Below, piece by piece: positions 26,711-36,066 of a stretch of DNA of 64,000 nt. The position numbers were made by a program, and so were the translations under genes. The first letter of the stretch is position 1. Each line of letters begins with the position of its first letter. The DNA is taken from assembly GCA_023251875.1 (NCBI GenBank), contig JAHEXY010000001.1, forward strand, positions 620,001 through 684,000, in the 5' to 3' direction. Source of the stretch: Bacteroidota bacterium (GTDB lineage Bacteria > Bacteroidota > Bacteroidia > JAHEXY01). The notes under the pieces were generated by a model. That model was given only the letters and a program-made list of their open reading frames with translations. It did not search any database and was not told where the DNA came from.

Positions 26711-28397
26711 TAGTAAACAAACTTGGTGGAAATGGGGAAATCCTGAAAAATCATTTCATTTAAAAAATGATTTCCCCAAATTAGCTGTTTTTCTTGAAGA
26801 AAAGTGGAATAAAAAATTAAATGAAGATTTTTATTTACCCGATAGAATTACACAACTAAATTCTTCATCTTATTCAATTGACGAATGGAAACAAATATTT
26901 CCAAATTTAAGGCCCGACCAAATTTCAATTGCTAGTGAAGATAGAATACAATATGCATTAGGGAAAAGTTATAGAAATTCATTACAAATTCTCACAAATG
27001 AAAAAATTATAGCTCCTGATGTAATTGTATTTCCTGAACACACAAATGAAGTAGCCTATATTTTAGAACAAGCGAATCATCATAAAATAAATATTACTAC
27101 ATACAGTGGAGGTACAAATGTAACGGGCGCTTTAGATATTGAAAATCCCCTTATAACATGTTGTGTAAATATGAAAAAGATGAATCAACTTTTACATATT
27201 GACACTGTTTCTCAAACTGCAACATTTCAAGCAGGCATTTATGGACCTGCACTTGAAGAAATATTAAATAATAGAGGATATACACTTGGTCATTTTCCTC
27301 AATCATTTGAATTTTCAACTTTAGGCGGATGGTTGGCAACTCGTTCTGCCGGACAAGAATCTGGTTTATATGGTAAGATTGAAGATATGGTTTTAGGCTT
27401 AAAAGTTGCAACGCCCAATGGTATCGTTGAGCAATTTAGTTTCCCTCGTCATGCAAGTGGTATTGATGTTTTTCAACTTTTTATTGGTTCAGAAGGAACA
27501 TTGGGCATTATTACTGAAGCCAAAATGAAAACACATCCATTACCCAAATCAAAAAAATGGGTAGTGGGAATTTTTAAATCATATGAAGATGGTGCCGATG
27601 CGTTACGGCAAATGATTCAATCTGGTATTCATCCCTCAATCTCTCGACTTTCTGATGTTCAGGAAACAAAAATGCTTTCATTGCTGAGTAAAGAAGAAAG
27701 CAAAGGGTTCGCAAAAATTTCAAAAAAAATAATGAAGTTGTATTTGAAAAATACAGGATATCGTGAGCCTTGTTTATTAATGATGCAATTTTCCATTAAA
27801 AACTATGCTGATGAAATAGCCTCAAGAGTGGCAAAAGAATTTATAAAAGCTAAAAACGGTTTTAATTTACCTTCAGCTTCTGCCTCTAATTGGCATAAAA
27901 ATCGTTTTGCTTTGCCCTATATGCGCGAAACCCTTATTCAAAATAGAATTCTCATTGATATGTTTGAAACCGTTACCTATTGGAATAATTTAATTCCATT
28001 GTATCATCAGGTAAAAGATTCTTTAAAAAACAATACAGATTATTTTGATAAAGGAGGAATAATTTTTTGTCATATTTCTCACATATATGAAACAGGTGCT
28101 TCTCTTTATTTTACCCTGATGGCTCCTCAGCAAAAAGATGATGAAATTTTGCAATGGGAAAATATCAAATCGATAATATCCAATACTATTATTAAACAAG
28201 GTGGAGCAATAAGCCACCATCACGGAGTTGGAAAAGACCATCGCAAATGGTATCTGCAACAATTATCTCCAAAAACAAAAAAATTATTAAATGCCATTAA
28301 AGCAGAACTTGATCCAAATAATATTATGAATTCAGGAAAATTATTTGAGCCAAGCATTAAAGATGCACAACTACATTCTTTATATCCTATTGTTTAA
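26688..28397 (+). CDS. FAD-linked oxidase of the alkyl-dihydroxyacetonephosphate synthase type
   Basis: The roughly 569-residue protein matches the AGPS family: N-terminal TWWKWGNPEKSF, FAD (PCMH) loop TYSGGTNVTGAL, GHFPQSFEFSTLGGWLATR, MGSEGTLG-like FIGSEGTLGIITEA, arginine in SISRLSDVQ, tyrosine in YETGASLYF, and the catalytic ISHHHGVGKDHRKW near 507-520. AGPS exchanges the acyl chain of acyl-DHAP for a fatty alcohol, making the ether bond of ether lipids. The next gene makes DHAP from glycerol-3-phosphate, and a lipid kinase follows. Some D-lactate/glycolate oxidases share the fold but lack the HHH motif, so AGPS-like activity is the best guess. The ATG at 26688 is preferred to the TTG six bases earlier. 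Confidence 0.8.
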   Translation: MQHHYTNDSKQTWWKWGNPEKSFHLKNDFPKLAVFLEEKWNKKLNEDFYLPDRITQLNSSSYSIDEWKQIFPNLRPDQISIASEDRIQYALGKSYRNSLQILTNEKIIAPDVIVFPEHTNEVAYILEQANHHKINITTYSGGTNVTGALDIENPLITCCVNMKKMNQLLHIDTVSQTATFQAGIYGPALEEILNNRGYTLGHFPQSFEFSTLGGWLATRSAGQESGLYGKIEDMVLGLKVATPNGIVEQFSFPRHASGIDVFQLFIGSEGTLGIITEAKMKTHPLPKSKKWVVGIFKSYEDGADALRQMIQSGIHPSISRLSDVQETKMLSLLSKEESKGFAKISKKIMKLYLKNTGYREPCLLMMQFSIKNYADEIASRVAKEFIKAKNGFNLPSASASNWHKNRFALPYMRETLIQNRILIDMFETVTYWNNLIPLYHQVKDSLKNNTDYFDKGGIIFCHISHIYETGASLYFTLMAPQQKDDEILQWENIKSIISNTIIKQGGAISHHHGVGKDHRKWYLQQLSPKTKKLLNAIKAELDPNNIMNSGKLFEPSIKDAQLHSLYPIV

Positions 28398-28399
28398 GT

Positions 28400-29980
28400 A
28401 TGCATAGAAAAAATAATTTATCGGAAATTGAAAATAATGAATATGATATTGTAATTATTGGCGGTGGTATTACCGGGGCAGGTATTTTGTGGCAGGTAAG
28501 CAAGTATAATTACAAATGTTTGTTAATTGAAAAAGGAGATTTTGCGAGTGGCACCAGTAGTAAATCAGCAAAGCTAATACATGGCGGTTTAAGATATTTA
28601 CAATATGGGCAGTTCGGTTTGGTTAAAGAAGCTATTCAAGAAAGAAATTATTTATTATTGAATTTTCCGCATTTGGTTAAACCATTAGAATTTCTATTTC
28701 CTGTTTATTCCTTTAAATGGAAATATCGTATTGGGATGGCTATATATCAATTCTTTAATAAAGGAAGATATACGCCTGCTTATTCGTATTTAAATTTTGA
28801 ACAAACTAAAAAACTAATTCCAGAAATTAATACAAATGGATTAAAAGGCACTTTCTCTTATTACGATGCTGTAACAAACGATGCCAGACTTTGTAATGAA
28901 ATAATAATGATTGCTACCCAACAAGAAGATAGTAAAGCATTAAACTATTGTGAACTTGTAGATATAGAAAAAAATGAAAATCACATAACATTAAAATGTT
29001 TAGATCATATTAAATCTAAATCTATCAATATAAAAACAAAATTTATTGTAAATGCCGGTGGGGCATGGGTGGATAATATTTTAAGTGTTATCAATAAAAA
29101 AATAACTACTAAAATTTGTGCACCAGCAAAAGGAGTACATATTGTTTTATCGGCAAATAAAATTCCAATTAAACAGGCCGTTCTTTTTTCTTCGTATGCC
29201 AATGATAAACGCATGTTATATGCTATTCCTTGGGAAAACAATAGTGTTATTGTTGGTTCAACAGATACGCCATTTAAGGGGAATATTAATGCTCCACAAA
29301 TTATAAAAGATGATGTAAATTATATTTTAAATGCACTCTCTCATTTTGTTCCTCTATTAAAAATAAATAAAAGTGATATCATTAGTCAGTTTGTGGGAAT
29401 AAGACCATTAATACATGACGGAAAATCATCAAAAGACAGCTCTAGAGATTATCGTATTTGGTGGGAAAATGAAAGCCTATTAAATATTACAGGAGGTAAA
29501 TTGACAAGTTTTCACTCTATGGCAAAAGAGCTGTTAGGGGAATTATTAAAAAAATATCCAAAAGAAATAAGAAATAAGAAAAAACGAAATATTGATGATA
29601 ATTGTTTTAATAATGTAAGCAAGGAAATCATAAATAGTTTGCAAGATAAATATGGTGAGCATTATTCTGATGTGCTTAATATAATTGAAGAAGATAGAAA
29701 TAATATAATGCCGATTCACTCTGATATAAATGTTTTATTAGCAGAAATAAAATATTTCATACGATTTCAAAATTGTTATCATTTAGATGATTTGCTTACA
29801 AGACGATTTTCCCTGACTTATGTTCTAAAACAATATGATAATTATCAATTAATAATTAAAAAATTTGCATTGATAATGAAATCTGAATGTAATTGGACGG
29901 AACAAGAATATTTGAATGAATATAATACATTCATTTTGCAAATTGAAAATGGAACAACAATAGAAAATGTTTTAGCCTAA
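28400..29980 (+). CDS. glpD: FAD-dependent glycerol-3-phosphate dehydrogenase (GlpD type)
   Basis: The 526-residue protein has the FAD motif IVIIGGGITGAGILWQV, the GlpD signature SGTSSKSAKLIHGGLRYLQ (substrate and FAD contacts) and later GSTDTPFKG and ITGGKLTSFHSMA. It oxidises sn-glycerol-3-phosphate to dihydroxyacetone phosphate at the membrane, passing electrons to quinone. Here it lies two bases after the AGPS-like gene, which would use a DHAP ester, so DHAP supply for lipid synthesis is a likely role beside respiration. Length is normal. Confidence 0.92.
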   Translation: MHRKNNLSEIENNEYDIVIIGGGITGAGILWQVSKYNYKCLLIEKGDFASGTSSKSAKLIHGGLRYLQYGQFGLVKEAIQERNYLLLNFPHLVKPLEFLFPVYSFKWKYRIGMAIYQFFNKGRYTPAYSYLNFEQTKKLIPEINTNGLKGTFSYYDAVTNDARLCNEIIMIATQQEDSKALNYCELVDIEKNENHITLKCLDHIKSKSINIKTKFIVNAGGAWVDNILSVINKKITTKICAPAKGVHIVLSANKIPIKQAVLFSSYANDKRMLYAIPWENNSVIVGSTDTPFKGNINAPQIIKDDVNYILNALSHFVPLLKINKSDIISQFVGIRPLIHDGKSSKDSSRDYRIWWENESLLNITGGKLTSFHSMAKELLGELLKKYPKEIRNKKKRNIDDNCFNNVSKEIINSLQDKYGEHYSDVLNIIEEDRNNIMPIHSDINVLLAEIKYFIRFQNCYHLDDLLTRRFSLTYVLKQYDNYQLIIKKFALIMKSECNWTEQEYLNEYNTFILQIENGTTIENVLA

Positions 29981-29990
29981 AATATTTATA

Positions 29991-30908
29991 ATGGCAATTG
30001 TATCTTTTATAATAAATGGAAAACTTAAAAATAAAGAAAAAGTAAAGCTTAGCTTATTAAATTCCTTACATGCATTAAATCATACCTCTTATTTTTTTGA
30101 AACAACATCAAAAGAAAATGCCATTAGCCTGGTAAAAAATGTACTTGAAAACAATAGTGATTATTTGATTACTGTTGGTGGAGATGGTTCATTAAATGAA
30201 GTTGTAAATGGATATATGAAATATATTTATCCAGTAAAGCACAAAGTTGTTTTAGGGCTATTACCTGCAGGTACAGGAAATGATTTTGCTAAAACACTGG
30301 AGATAGATAATAGTATTCAACTGCTAGTGGAAAGAATTAATAAAAAAAATCATGTGAGCATAGATGTTGGAGAAGTAAAATATACAGGCTTAGATAAAAA
30401 AGTTTCTAATAGATTTTTTATTAATATAACTGATATTGGTATTGGTGGAATTGTAAGTAAAAAGTTATCAGAAAGTAGTAGAATTCTTGGCCCTGATTTA
30501 ACATATATAAAAGCAATTATTCAATCATTTTTATCTTATAAACCTGTTACCATAACTTTAAAATCTGATGTCATTCAATGGAAAGGTAATGCCATGAGTA
30601 TTTGTTTGGCAAACGGAAAATATTTTGGGAGTGGAATGTGCATTGCTCCGCAAGCCAGTATTAATGATGGTAAAATGCAGTTAGTGATTTTAGGCAAGGT
30701 AAGTATGTTTGATTATTTAAAAAATCTTTCAAAAATTAAAAATGGAGAGATTATAAATCATCCCGAAGTGCATTATGCTTCTATAAGTTCATGTGAAATT
30801 GATGCAAAAGAATATTCTTGTCCCATTGATATGGATGGAGAGTTCATTGGTTATGCTCCACTATCTTTAATTATTCATCAAAAAAAGATTGAGTTTTTGA
30901 GTAATTGA
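29991..30908 (+). CDS. Diacylglycerol-kinase-family lipid kinase (YegS/DgkB type)
   Basis: The 305-residue protein has the kinase motif TVGGDGSLNEVVNGY (about 61-75) and GLLPAGTGNDFAKTL (about 90-104) and a C-terminal beta domain with DGEFIGYAPL. The family phosphorylates diacylglycerol, alkylacylglycerol or sphingoid lipids at the membrane using ATP. It ends the flavoenzyme/lipid operon and is followed by a convergent glycosyltransferase after 13 bases. The lipid substrate is unknown. Confidence 0.9.
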   Translation: MAIVSFIINGKLKNKEKVKLSLLNSLHALNHTSYFFETTSKENAISLVKNVLENNSDYLITVGGDGSLNEVVNGYMKYIYPVKHKVVLGLLPAGTGNDFAKTLEIDNSIQLLVERINKKNHVSIDVGEVKYTGLDKKVSNRFFINITDIGIGGIVSKKLSESSRILGPDLTYIKAIIQSFLSYKPVTITLKSDVIQWKGNAMSICLANGKYFGSGMCIAPQASINDGKMQLVILGKVSMFDYLKNLSKIKNGEIINHPEVHYASISSCEIDAKEYSCPIDMDGEFIGYAPLSLIIHQKKIEFLSN

Positions 30909-30921
30909 ATTTGATTTAAAT

Positions 30922-31809
30922 TTATTTCAAGTATTGAGCTTCAAAATAAATAGCCCTTGAAGGGTTATTTACAAAAGTATTATTACTTGCATTTTGGTAG
31001 TTGGCCATACTTATTTTATCATATAAATTTTCTTTATTCATAAAATATTTATGCTTTACAAAAAAATAAATCAAACCCCTTAAATGCTCAAAAGTTAATT
31101 TTGAGAAGAAATGTTTTTTTGTTAATCGTTGCTCAAAATGCAAGATATTTACGTATGGATAATAAATTATCTTCCATCCATTAAACCATAGTCTAAGGCA
31201 AAAATCAATGTCTTCTGCGCCATAAAAAATATTTTCATCCAGCAAGCCAATTTTGTTTATTGTTGTTTTTCTAATTACTTGACAAGCCCCCACAGCATAA
31301 TCAATTTCAATATGCGTATTAACTTTATTGAGATGATAAAAATTTTGATTTGAATATTTTTCTGCAAATTTTAAATTTATTCTCCTGCATAATTTAGAAT
31401 ATAGTGTAGGAAACTTTCTTCCGCTTTCATGTATTTCACCCTTTTCAGATACTAATTGGGGAGCACAAAGCCCTATTTCATGATTCATTTCCATAAAATA
31501 AATGAGTTCTGAAATTGAACCTGAATTAAGAATAGTATCTATATCTAAAATTATCAGATATTCTCCTTTTGAAATTCTAATTCCCTGATTTCTTGCAAAA
31601 GCAACACCTTTGTTTTTTGTATTTTGAATTAGAGTAATTTCAAGTGAGGATGATTTTATTACGTTAATAGAGTCATCGCTTGAACCATTATCAATTACTA
31701 TTATCTCATATTCATAAGGCAATATACTTTTTGGTATTGATCTTAAACATGCTTGAATATATTTTTCAGAGTTCCATGTTAGAATTATAAATGATGCAAA
31801 TGGTTTCAT
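30922..31809 (-). CDS. Family 2 glycosyltransferase
   Basis: The 295-residue enzyme has the GT-A opening FIILTWNSEKYIQACL and IIVIDNGSSDDS, the metal-binding region LDIDT (LIILDIDTILN), and the acceptor-side motif FYGAEDIDFCLRLW. It probably transfers a sugar to a surface polysaccharide or glycolipid. It starts one base after the radical SAM gene stop, so the two are in one minus-strand unit under a TGAT-N4-ATCA site. The sugar and acceptor cannot be told. Confidence 0.87.
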   Translation of the reverse strand: MKPFASFIILTWNSEKYIQACLRSIPKSILPYEYEIIVIDNGSSDDSINVIKSSSLEITLIQNTKNKGVAFARNQGIRISKGEYLIILDIDTILNSGSISELIYFMEMNHEIGLCAPQLVSEKGEIHESGRKFPTLYSKLCRRINLKFAEKYSNQNFYHLNKVNTHIEIDYAVGACQVIRKTTINKIGLLDENIFYGAEDIDFCLRLWFNGWKIIYYPYVNILHFEQRLTKKHFFSKLTFEHLRGLIYFFVKHKYFMNKENLYDKISMANYQNASNNTFVNNPSRAIYFEAQYLK

Positions 31810-33246
31810 TTATCCTACTAGTTTGCGTTTGATTGCAATTGCCGCCACCTTAAAATCTTTTTTAGACGAAATATTTTTCAAATGTTTTTTTATCAAATAA
31901 GGTTGTGTAAAGAATTTTAAATTGTTATAAAAAATAGCTCTTTCTAATTCTTTATTTGAAATATGAGGATAATTTACAACAGCTTTCTTTTGAATGTCCG
32001 TTGGCGCGTAATCTCCATTGACAAGCCATCCATTTTGTTTACACAATTTGTAGAATTCTGTTCCGGGAAATGGCGTGGCTAAACTAAACATAACCTGATC
32101 AATTTTTAGTTGCTTTATTTTTTGATAGGTAGCTTTTATTGTTTCTTTTGTTTCAAAAGGGGCAGCGCCTAATAGTATATTTAACTTTACGGGTACATTG
32201 TGTTTTTTAAGAAGTATAATAGCATCTTCTGCCTGTTTTACAGTCAATCCTTTTTGTATGTAATCGAGTATTTTTTGATCAAATGATTCTATCCCTAAAT
32301 CAACATATTGGCAATTTGATTTACTTAATACTTTTGCAATATTTTCAGTAATGGAATCCGCTCTTGTTTGGCATCCCCAAACAAAATTATATTGAATCAA
32401 TCCTTCGCAAATTTTTCTTGTTCTCTCTTCTCCCCAAATAAAATTATCATCCATAAAACTTATGCCTTTATAACCTTGTTCATGCAGCAGTTTAAATTCA
32501 GCTAAAATATTGTTTATGCTTCGTTTGCTTACCGGTGGTTTTTTATCATTAAATTTTTTAAACTCTAATTCTCTTGCAAAGGATAATGATGTTGGAACAC
32601 AATAAATACATTTATAAGGGCAGTTTCTTGAAGTAATAACAGCTGTATAAGGAGATACATGAAGTTTAGGATTGTGATAATAATTTTTATTAATTAAATG
32701 CCTTGCCGGAAATGGAATCTCGTCTATATTTTCTATTAGATCGCGATTACTATTATTTATTATTGTATTTTCTTTTTTAAAACTAATGCCTTTTATCTGC
32801 TCTAATGCAATTTTATTTTCTAATGCATTTATAAGTTCTTTAGCAGTAATTTCCGGTTCTCCTCTCACAACAAAAGTGAAATCATCAACAACAAATTTAT
32901 TCGGATTAAAGGTTGGGGCAGGCCCCATAAAAATTACATAAGAACTAGAACGGATGTGTCTTATTAATTGTTGCCCTAATAAATCATTTTGTATTCCCAA
33001 ATTAACCGACCAAATACAATACGTTTCGCTATTATCGTTTTCTAAAAATGATTCAAGATTATTTTTACGCCAATTTTTTTCAATACAATCGATATACTTT
33101 ACTTCATGTTTGTTTTGTTCTAATAGTGCAGCCACACTTAATTCAAAAATGTTAACCATTGGATATAACATGTATGTGCAACCTGAAGAACGCTCTGTGG
33201 GTTTTGACTTATCTAAAACGGGAGGAACAACGAATGTGATTTTCAT
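31810..33246 (-). CDS. B12-binding-domain radical SAM protein
   Basis: The 478-residue protein has an N-terminal cobalamin-binding-like domain (about 1-140) and a radical SAM domain with the cluster motif CPYKCIYC (about 209-216), followed by MDDNF and DLGIESF segments of the class B methylase-like group. Such enzymes often methylate unactivated carbons or remodel lipids and natural products, but the substrate here is unknown. It is co-transcribed with a glycosyltransferase. A perfect FNR-like operator is centred 43 bases upstream of its start, consistent with an oxygen-sensitive enzyme made under anaerobiosis. Confidence 0.85.
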   Translation of the reverse strand: MKITFVVPPVLDKSKPTERSSGCTYMLYPMVNIFELSVAALLEQNKHEVKYIDCIEKNWRKNNLESFLENDNSETYCIWSVNLGIQNDLLGQQLIRHIRSSSYVIFMGPAPTFNPNKFVVDDFTFVVRGEPEITAKELINALENKIALEQIKGISFKKENTIINNSNRDLIENIDEIPFPARHLINKNYYHNPKLHVSPYTAVITSRNCPYKCIYCVPTSLSFARELEFKKFNDKKPPVSKRSINNILAEFKLLHEQGYKGISFMDDNFIWGEERTRKICEGLIQYNFVWGCQTRADSITENIAKVLSKSNCQYVDLGIESFDQKILDYIQKGLTVKQAEDAIILLKKHNVPVKLNILLGAAPFETKETIKATYQKIKQLKIDQVMFSLATPFPGTEFYKLCKQNGWLVNGDYAPTDIQKKAVVNYPHISNKELERAIFYNNLKFFTQPYLIKKHLKNISSKKDFKVAAIAIKRKLVG

Positions 33247-33281
33247 AAATCACAAAATTGCTAATATAGAGTGTTAAATTC

Positions 33282-33297
33282 AATGATGCGTATCATA
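33282..33297. promoter_or_regulatory. FNR-like operator AATGAT-GCGT-ATCATA
   Basis: TGAT and ATCA half-sites with a 4-base spacer, centred about 43 bases upstream of the radical SAM gene. If it works as a class II site the transcript would start very close to the ATG. Confidence 0.62.
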
Positions 33298-33313
33298 GAA
33301 TCTATTTCAATTA

Positions 33314-33745
33314 TTAATGAATGCTGAGGTTTTTCTCCCACACAATTTTTTTCCCAAACCCCATTGTATTGTCAGTCATCTTTACAAATTTAAGTTCAAT
33401 AATCCATAATTCACCTTTCATGGCTAATGCAAATGGATATTGTATATAATAATTTGTTTGTGCTTGCGCGAGGGTAAGTAAAGTGGGTTGAATAAATTTT
33501 CCTTGAAATTGAATTCCTTTCATCTTACTTATGTCGGAATAATGCGCAACAATAGTACCTGATACATTTTCATTGGCAAGCCCTTCTTTAATATGCTTTG
33601 TATGATGTGATGATTTAAAAATTAAATAATTATTTTCTCGATCAAATGAATAAAAACAGGTGGCACTATAAGGTATATTGTTACTACATGTTGATATAGT
33701 TAATATATTTTGTTCTTTAATAAAAGTCGATATGTGTGAATCCAT
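33314..33745 (-). CDS. Pyridoxamine 5'-phosphate oxidase-like FMN-binding protein
   Basis: The 143-residue protein has the split-barrel pattern of the PNPOx-like family: ILTISTCSNNIPYSATCFYSFD at the start, then a SSHHTKHIKEG segment that would contact FMN phosphate, and VSGTIVAHYSD. It is short and lacks the C-terminal PNPOx dimer region, so pyridoxine oxidation is unlikely; heme, flavin or F420-like chemistry is possible. A near-palindromic operator is centred about 58 bases upstream. Confidence 0.75.
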   Translation of the reverse strand: MDSHISTFIKEQNILTISTCSNNIPYSATCFYSFDRENNYLIFKSSHHTKHIKEGLANENVSGTIVAHYSDISKMKGIQFQGKFIQPTLLTLAQAQTNYYIQYPFALAMKGELWIIELKFVKMTDNTMGFGKKIVWEKNLSIH

Positions 33746-33796
33746 AAAATAAGTTTAACTACATCATAAAAGAATGACTTAATGTTCTATAATTAC

Positions 33797-33810
33797 ATGA
33801 TGTTGGTCAT
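33797..33810. promoter_or_regulatory. FNR-like operator ATGAT-GTTG-GTCAT (one mismatch)
   Basis: The two half-sites are TGAT and GTCA. It lies about 58 bases upstream of the PNPOx-like gene and about 63 bases upstream of the divergent T9SS gene, so it could serve either. Confidence 0.5.
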
Positions 33811-33866
33811 AGCAAAATACTGTTATCTATCATACTTTGCTCATGGATATTTGTATCATGTGCTTA

Positions 33867-36065
33867 ATGATAAAAACTATAATTTTCGCTTTTCTTTTTT
33901 TCTTTTTTTCTAATCTATATTCTCAACAAAATTTTATCAGATGGGATTCAATTGTAGTGACGTCTTCTGGAGATACGCTTCAAAATGCTTTTGCCGGAGG
34001 TCTTAATTTTCCACAATTTTCTACTATTGATGTTGATGGAAATGGTATACAAGATTTATTTGTTTTTGATAGGAGTGGTAATATGCCATTGGTTTTTTTA
34101 TATGATGAAAATAATGTAGATGGAACAGATTATATATATGCACCAATCTACGATACCCTTTTTCCCAAAATGGAAGGCTGGACGCTCTTGGTAGATTGTA
34201 ATAATGACGGACAGAAAGATATTTTTACTTCTACTTCAAACGGAGGTATTGCTGTATATAGAAATGATATGGCATTGTATTCAAAATTAATTTTTACAAA
34301 AACTTCAGCTCTTTTAAAAGATACTACCCAATCGTTTATTTACGTGAGCCCTTGGGATGTGCCAGCCATTTGTGATGTAGATAATGATGGAGATATAGAT
34401 ATATTAACTTTTAACATTGGAGGGTCAACGATAGAATACTATAAAAATATTTCCGTTGAAACTTATGGACTTCCTGATTCATTAATTTTTGAACTGGCAG
34501 ATGCTTGTTGGGGAAAATTTGAAGAAGCGTTTGGTAATTGCGATCTCTATTTGAATAAATCATGTAAAACTGCTGTTTCAGATACGCAATTTTTTTATAA
34601 TGATAGACATGCAGGTTCTACAGAACTTGCTATTGATTTAGATGGTGATCGTGATAAAGATTTTTTAGTGGGCGATTTAATTTGCGATAATATTAGTATG
34701 CTTACCAATGGGGGCGATAGCTCAAGTGCATATATGTCTGCAGTTGATACACAGTTTCCGGATAATTATCCTGTAAATATTCCTCAATTTCCTGCAATAT
34801 TTTCTTTGGATGTTAATCATGATGGTTTAGATGATTTAGTTGCCGCCCCTAATGCCATTAATATTTCGGAGAATTATACAGGTGTTTGGTATTATAAAAA
34901 TACAGGTACAAGTTCTATTCCTAATTACGCATTTTCTACATCTTCATTTTTACAAAATGAAATGATAGAAGTAGGAGAGGGGGCTAATATTTCTTTTTTT
35001 GATATTAATGCTGATAGTTTGCTCGATTTAATAATTGGTAATTATGGCTACCATCAAACTTCTGCTACATACACATCAGAGCTTTCTTGTTATGAAAATG
35101 TAGGAACAAAAAATATTCCGGTATATAAGCTTATCACTCGCGATTATGCAAGTATTGCATCAATGCAATTTTTAAACGTATACCCAACATTTGGAGATAT
35201 TGATGATGATGGAGATGATGATATGATTATTGGTGAATCAAACGGAAATATTCATCTCTACACTAATTCTTCTGGCATTGGCAAAACAGCAAATTTTGCA
35301 CTTAGCAATCCTATGTATCAAAATATTGATGTTGGACAATATAGCACGCCTCAGCTTATTGATGTTAATAGAGATCAATTACTCGATTTACTTATTGGAG
35401 AAAGAAATGGAAACATTAATTATTACCAGAATACAGGAACTACTACCAATGCTATTTTTACTTTAGTTTCAGATTCATTTGGTGGTGTTAATGTTTGCAA
35501 AGCCGGAGAGGTTTCGGGTTATAGTGTTCCTTGCTTAACAGAAATTGATAGTGTTGGAAATTATACTTTACTGGTAGGCACTGAAAGTGGATACATTTAT
35601 CAATACCAAAATATTGAAAATAATTTAGAAGGCATTTTTTCTTTAGTTGATACTATGTATCAAAATATTTGGGAGGGTGCTAGAAGTTGCATCGCAATTG
35701 CCGATCTCAATAATGACACCACATTAGATTTAGGTATTGGTAATTATCGTGGAGGGGTAACATTGTATAAAAATTTGCGAGAACAAGATTCAGTTCCTAT
35801 TGTTAACGATTCTTCTTTGTTTGTATCTATCTATCCTAATCCGGCTGCCGGTAAAGTAAATATTAAGATTACAGGAAATAAAAATAATTTTAAAACCATA
35901 CAAGTTTCATTTGTAAATGCAATGGGCCAATTGGTATATCAAAATATATTTACAGCTAATTATTTAATACCTATCGATGTTTCAAAATTTTCTTCGGGAG
36001 TATATGAAGTAGAATTAAAATCTGAAACGTATAAGATAAATCAGAAAGTAATGATTATGAAATAA
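33867..36065 (+). CDS. Large secreted FG-GAP/VCBS-repeat protein with T9SS type A sorting domain
   Basis: The protein (about 732 aa from the ATG at 33867) has a Sec signal ending NLYSQ and many FG-GAP/VCBS-like repeats with calcium-type loops (DVDGNGIQDLFVFD, DVDNDGDIDILTF, DIDDDGDDDMIIG, DVNRDQLLDLLIG), a beta-propeller architecture. The end (VSIYPNPAAGKVNIKI, then FSSGVYEVELKSE) is a type A sorting domain. It would be exported and attached to the cell surface, perhaps as an adhesin. An ATG at 33837 would only add ten residues. The next gene starts one base after its stop. Confidence 0.87.
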   Translation: MIKTIIFAFLFFFFSNLYSQQNFIRWDSIVVTSSGDTLQNAFAGGLNFPQFSTIDVDGNGIQDLFVFDRSGNMPLVFLYDENNVDGTDYIYAPIYDTLFPKMEGWTLLVDCNNDGQKDIFTSTSNGGIAVYRNDMALYSKLIFTKTSALLKDTTQSFIYVSPWDVPAICDVDNDGDIDILTFNIGGSTIEYYKNISVETYGLPDSLIFELADACWGKFEEAFGNCDLYLNKSCKTAVSDTQFFYNDRHAGSTELAIDLDGDRDKDFLVGDLICDNISMLTNGGDSSSAYMSAVDTQFPDNYPVNIPQFPAIFSLDVNHDGLDDLVAAPNAINISENYTGVWYYKNTGTSSIPNYAFSTSSFLQNEMIEVGEGANISFFDINADSLLDLIIGNYGYHQTSATYTSELSCYENVGTKNIPVYKLITRDYASIASMQFLNVYPTFGDIDDDGDDDMIIGESNGNIHLYTNSSGIGKTANFALSNPMYQNIDVGQYSTPQLIDVNRDQLLDLLIGERNGNINYYQNTGTTTNAIFTLVSDSFGGVNVCKAGEVSGYSVPCLTEIDSVGNYTLLVGTESGYIYQYQNIENNLEGIFSLVDTMYQNIWEGARSCIAIADLNNDTTLDLGIGNYRGGVTLYKNLREQDSVPIVNDSSLFVSIYPNPAAGKVNIKITGNKNNFKTIQVSFVNAMGQLVYQNIFTANYLIPIDVSKFSSGVYEVELKSETYKINQKVMIMK

Positions 36066-36066
36066 A

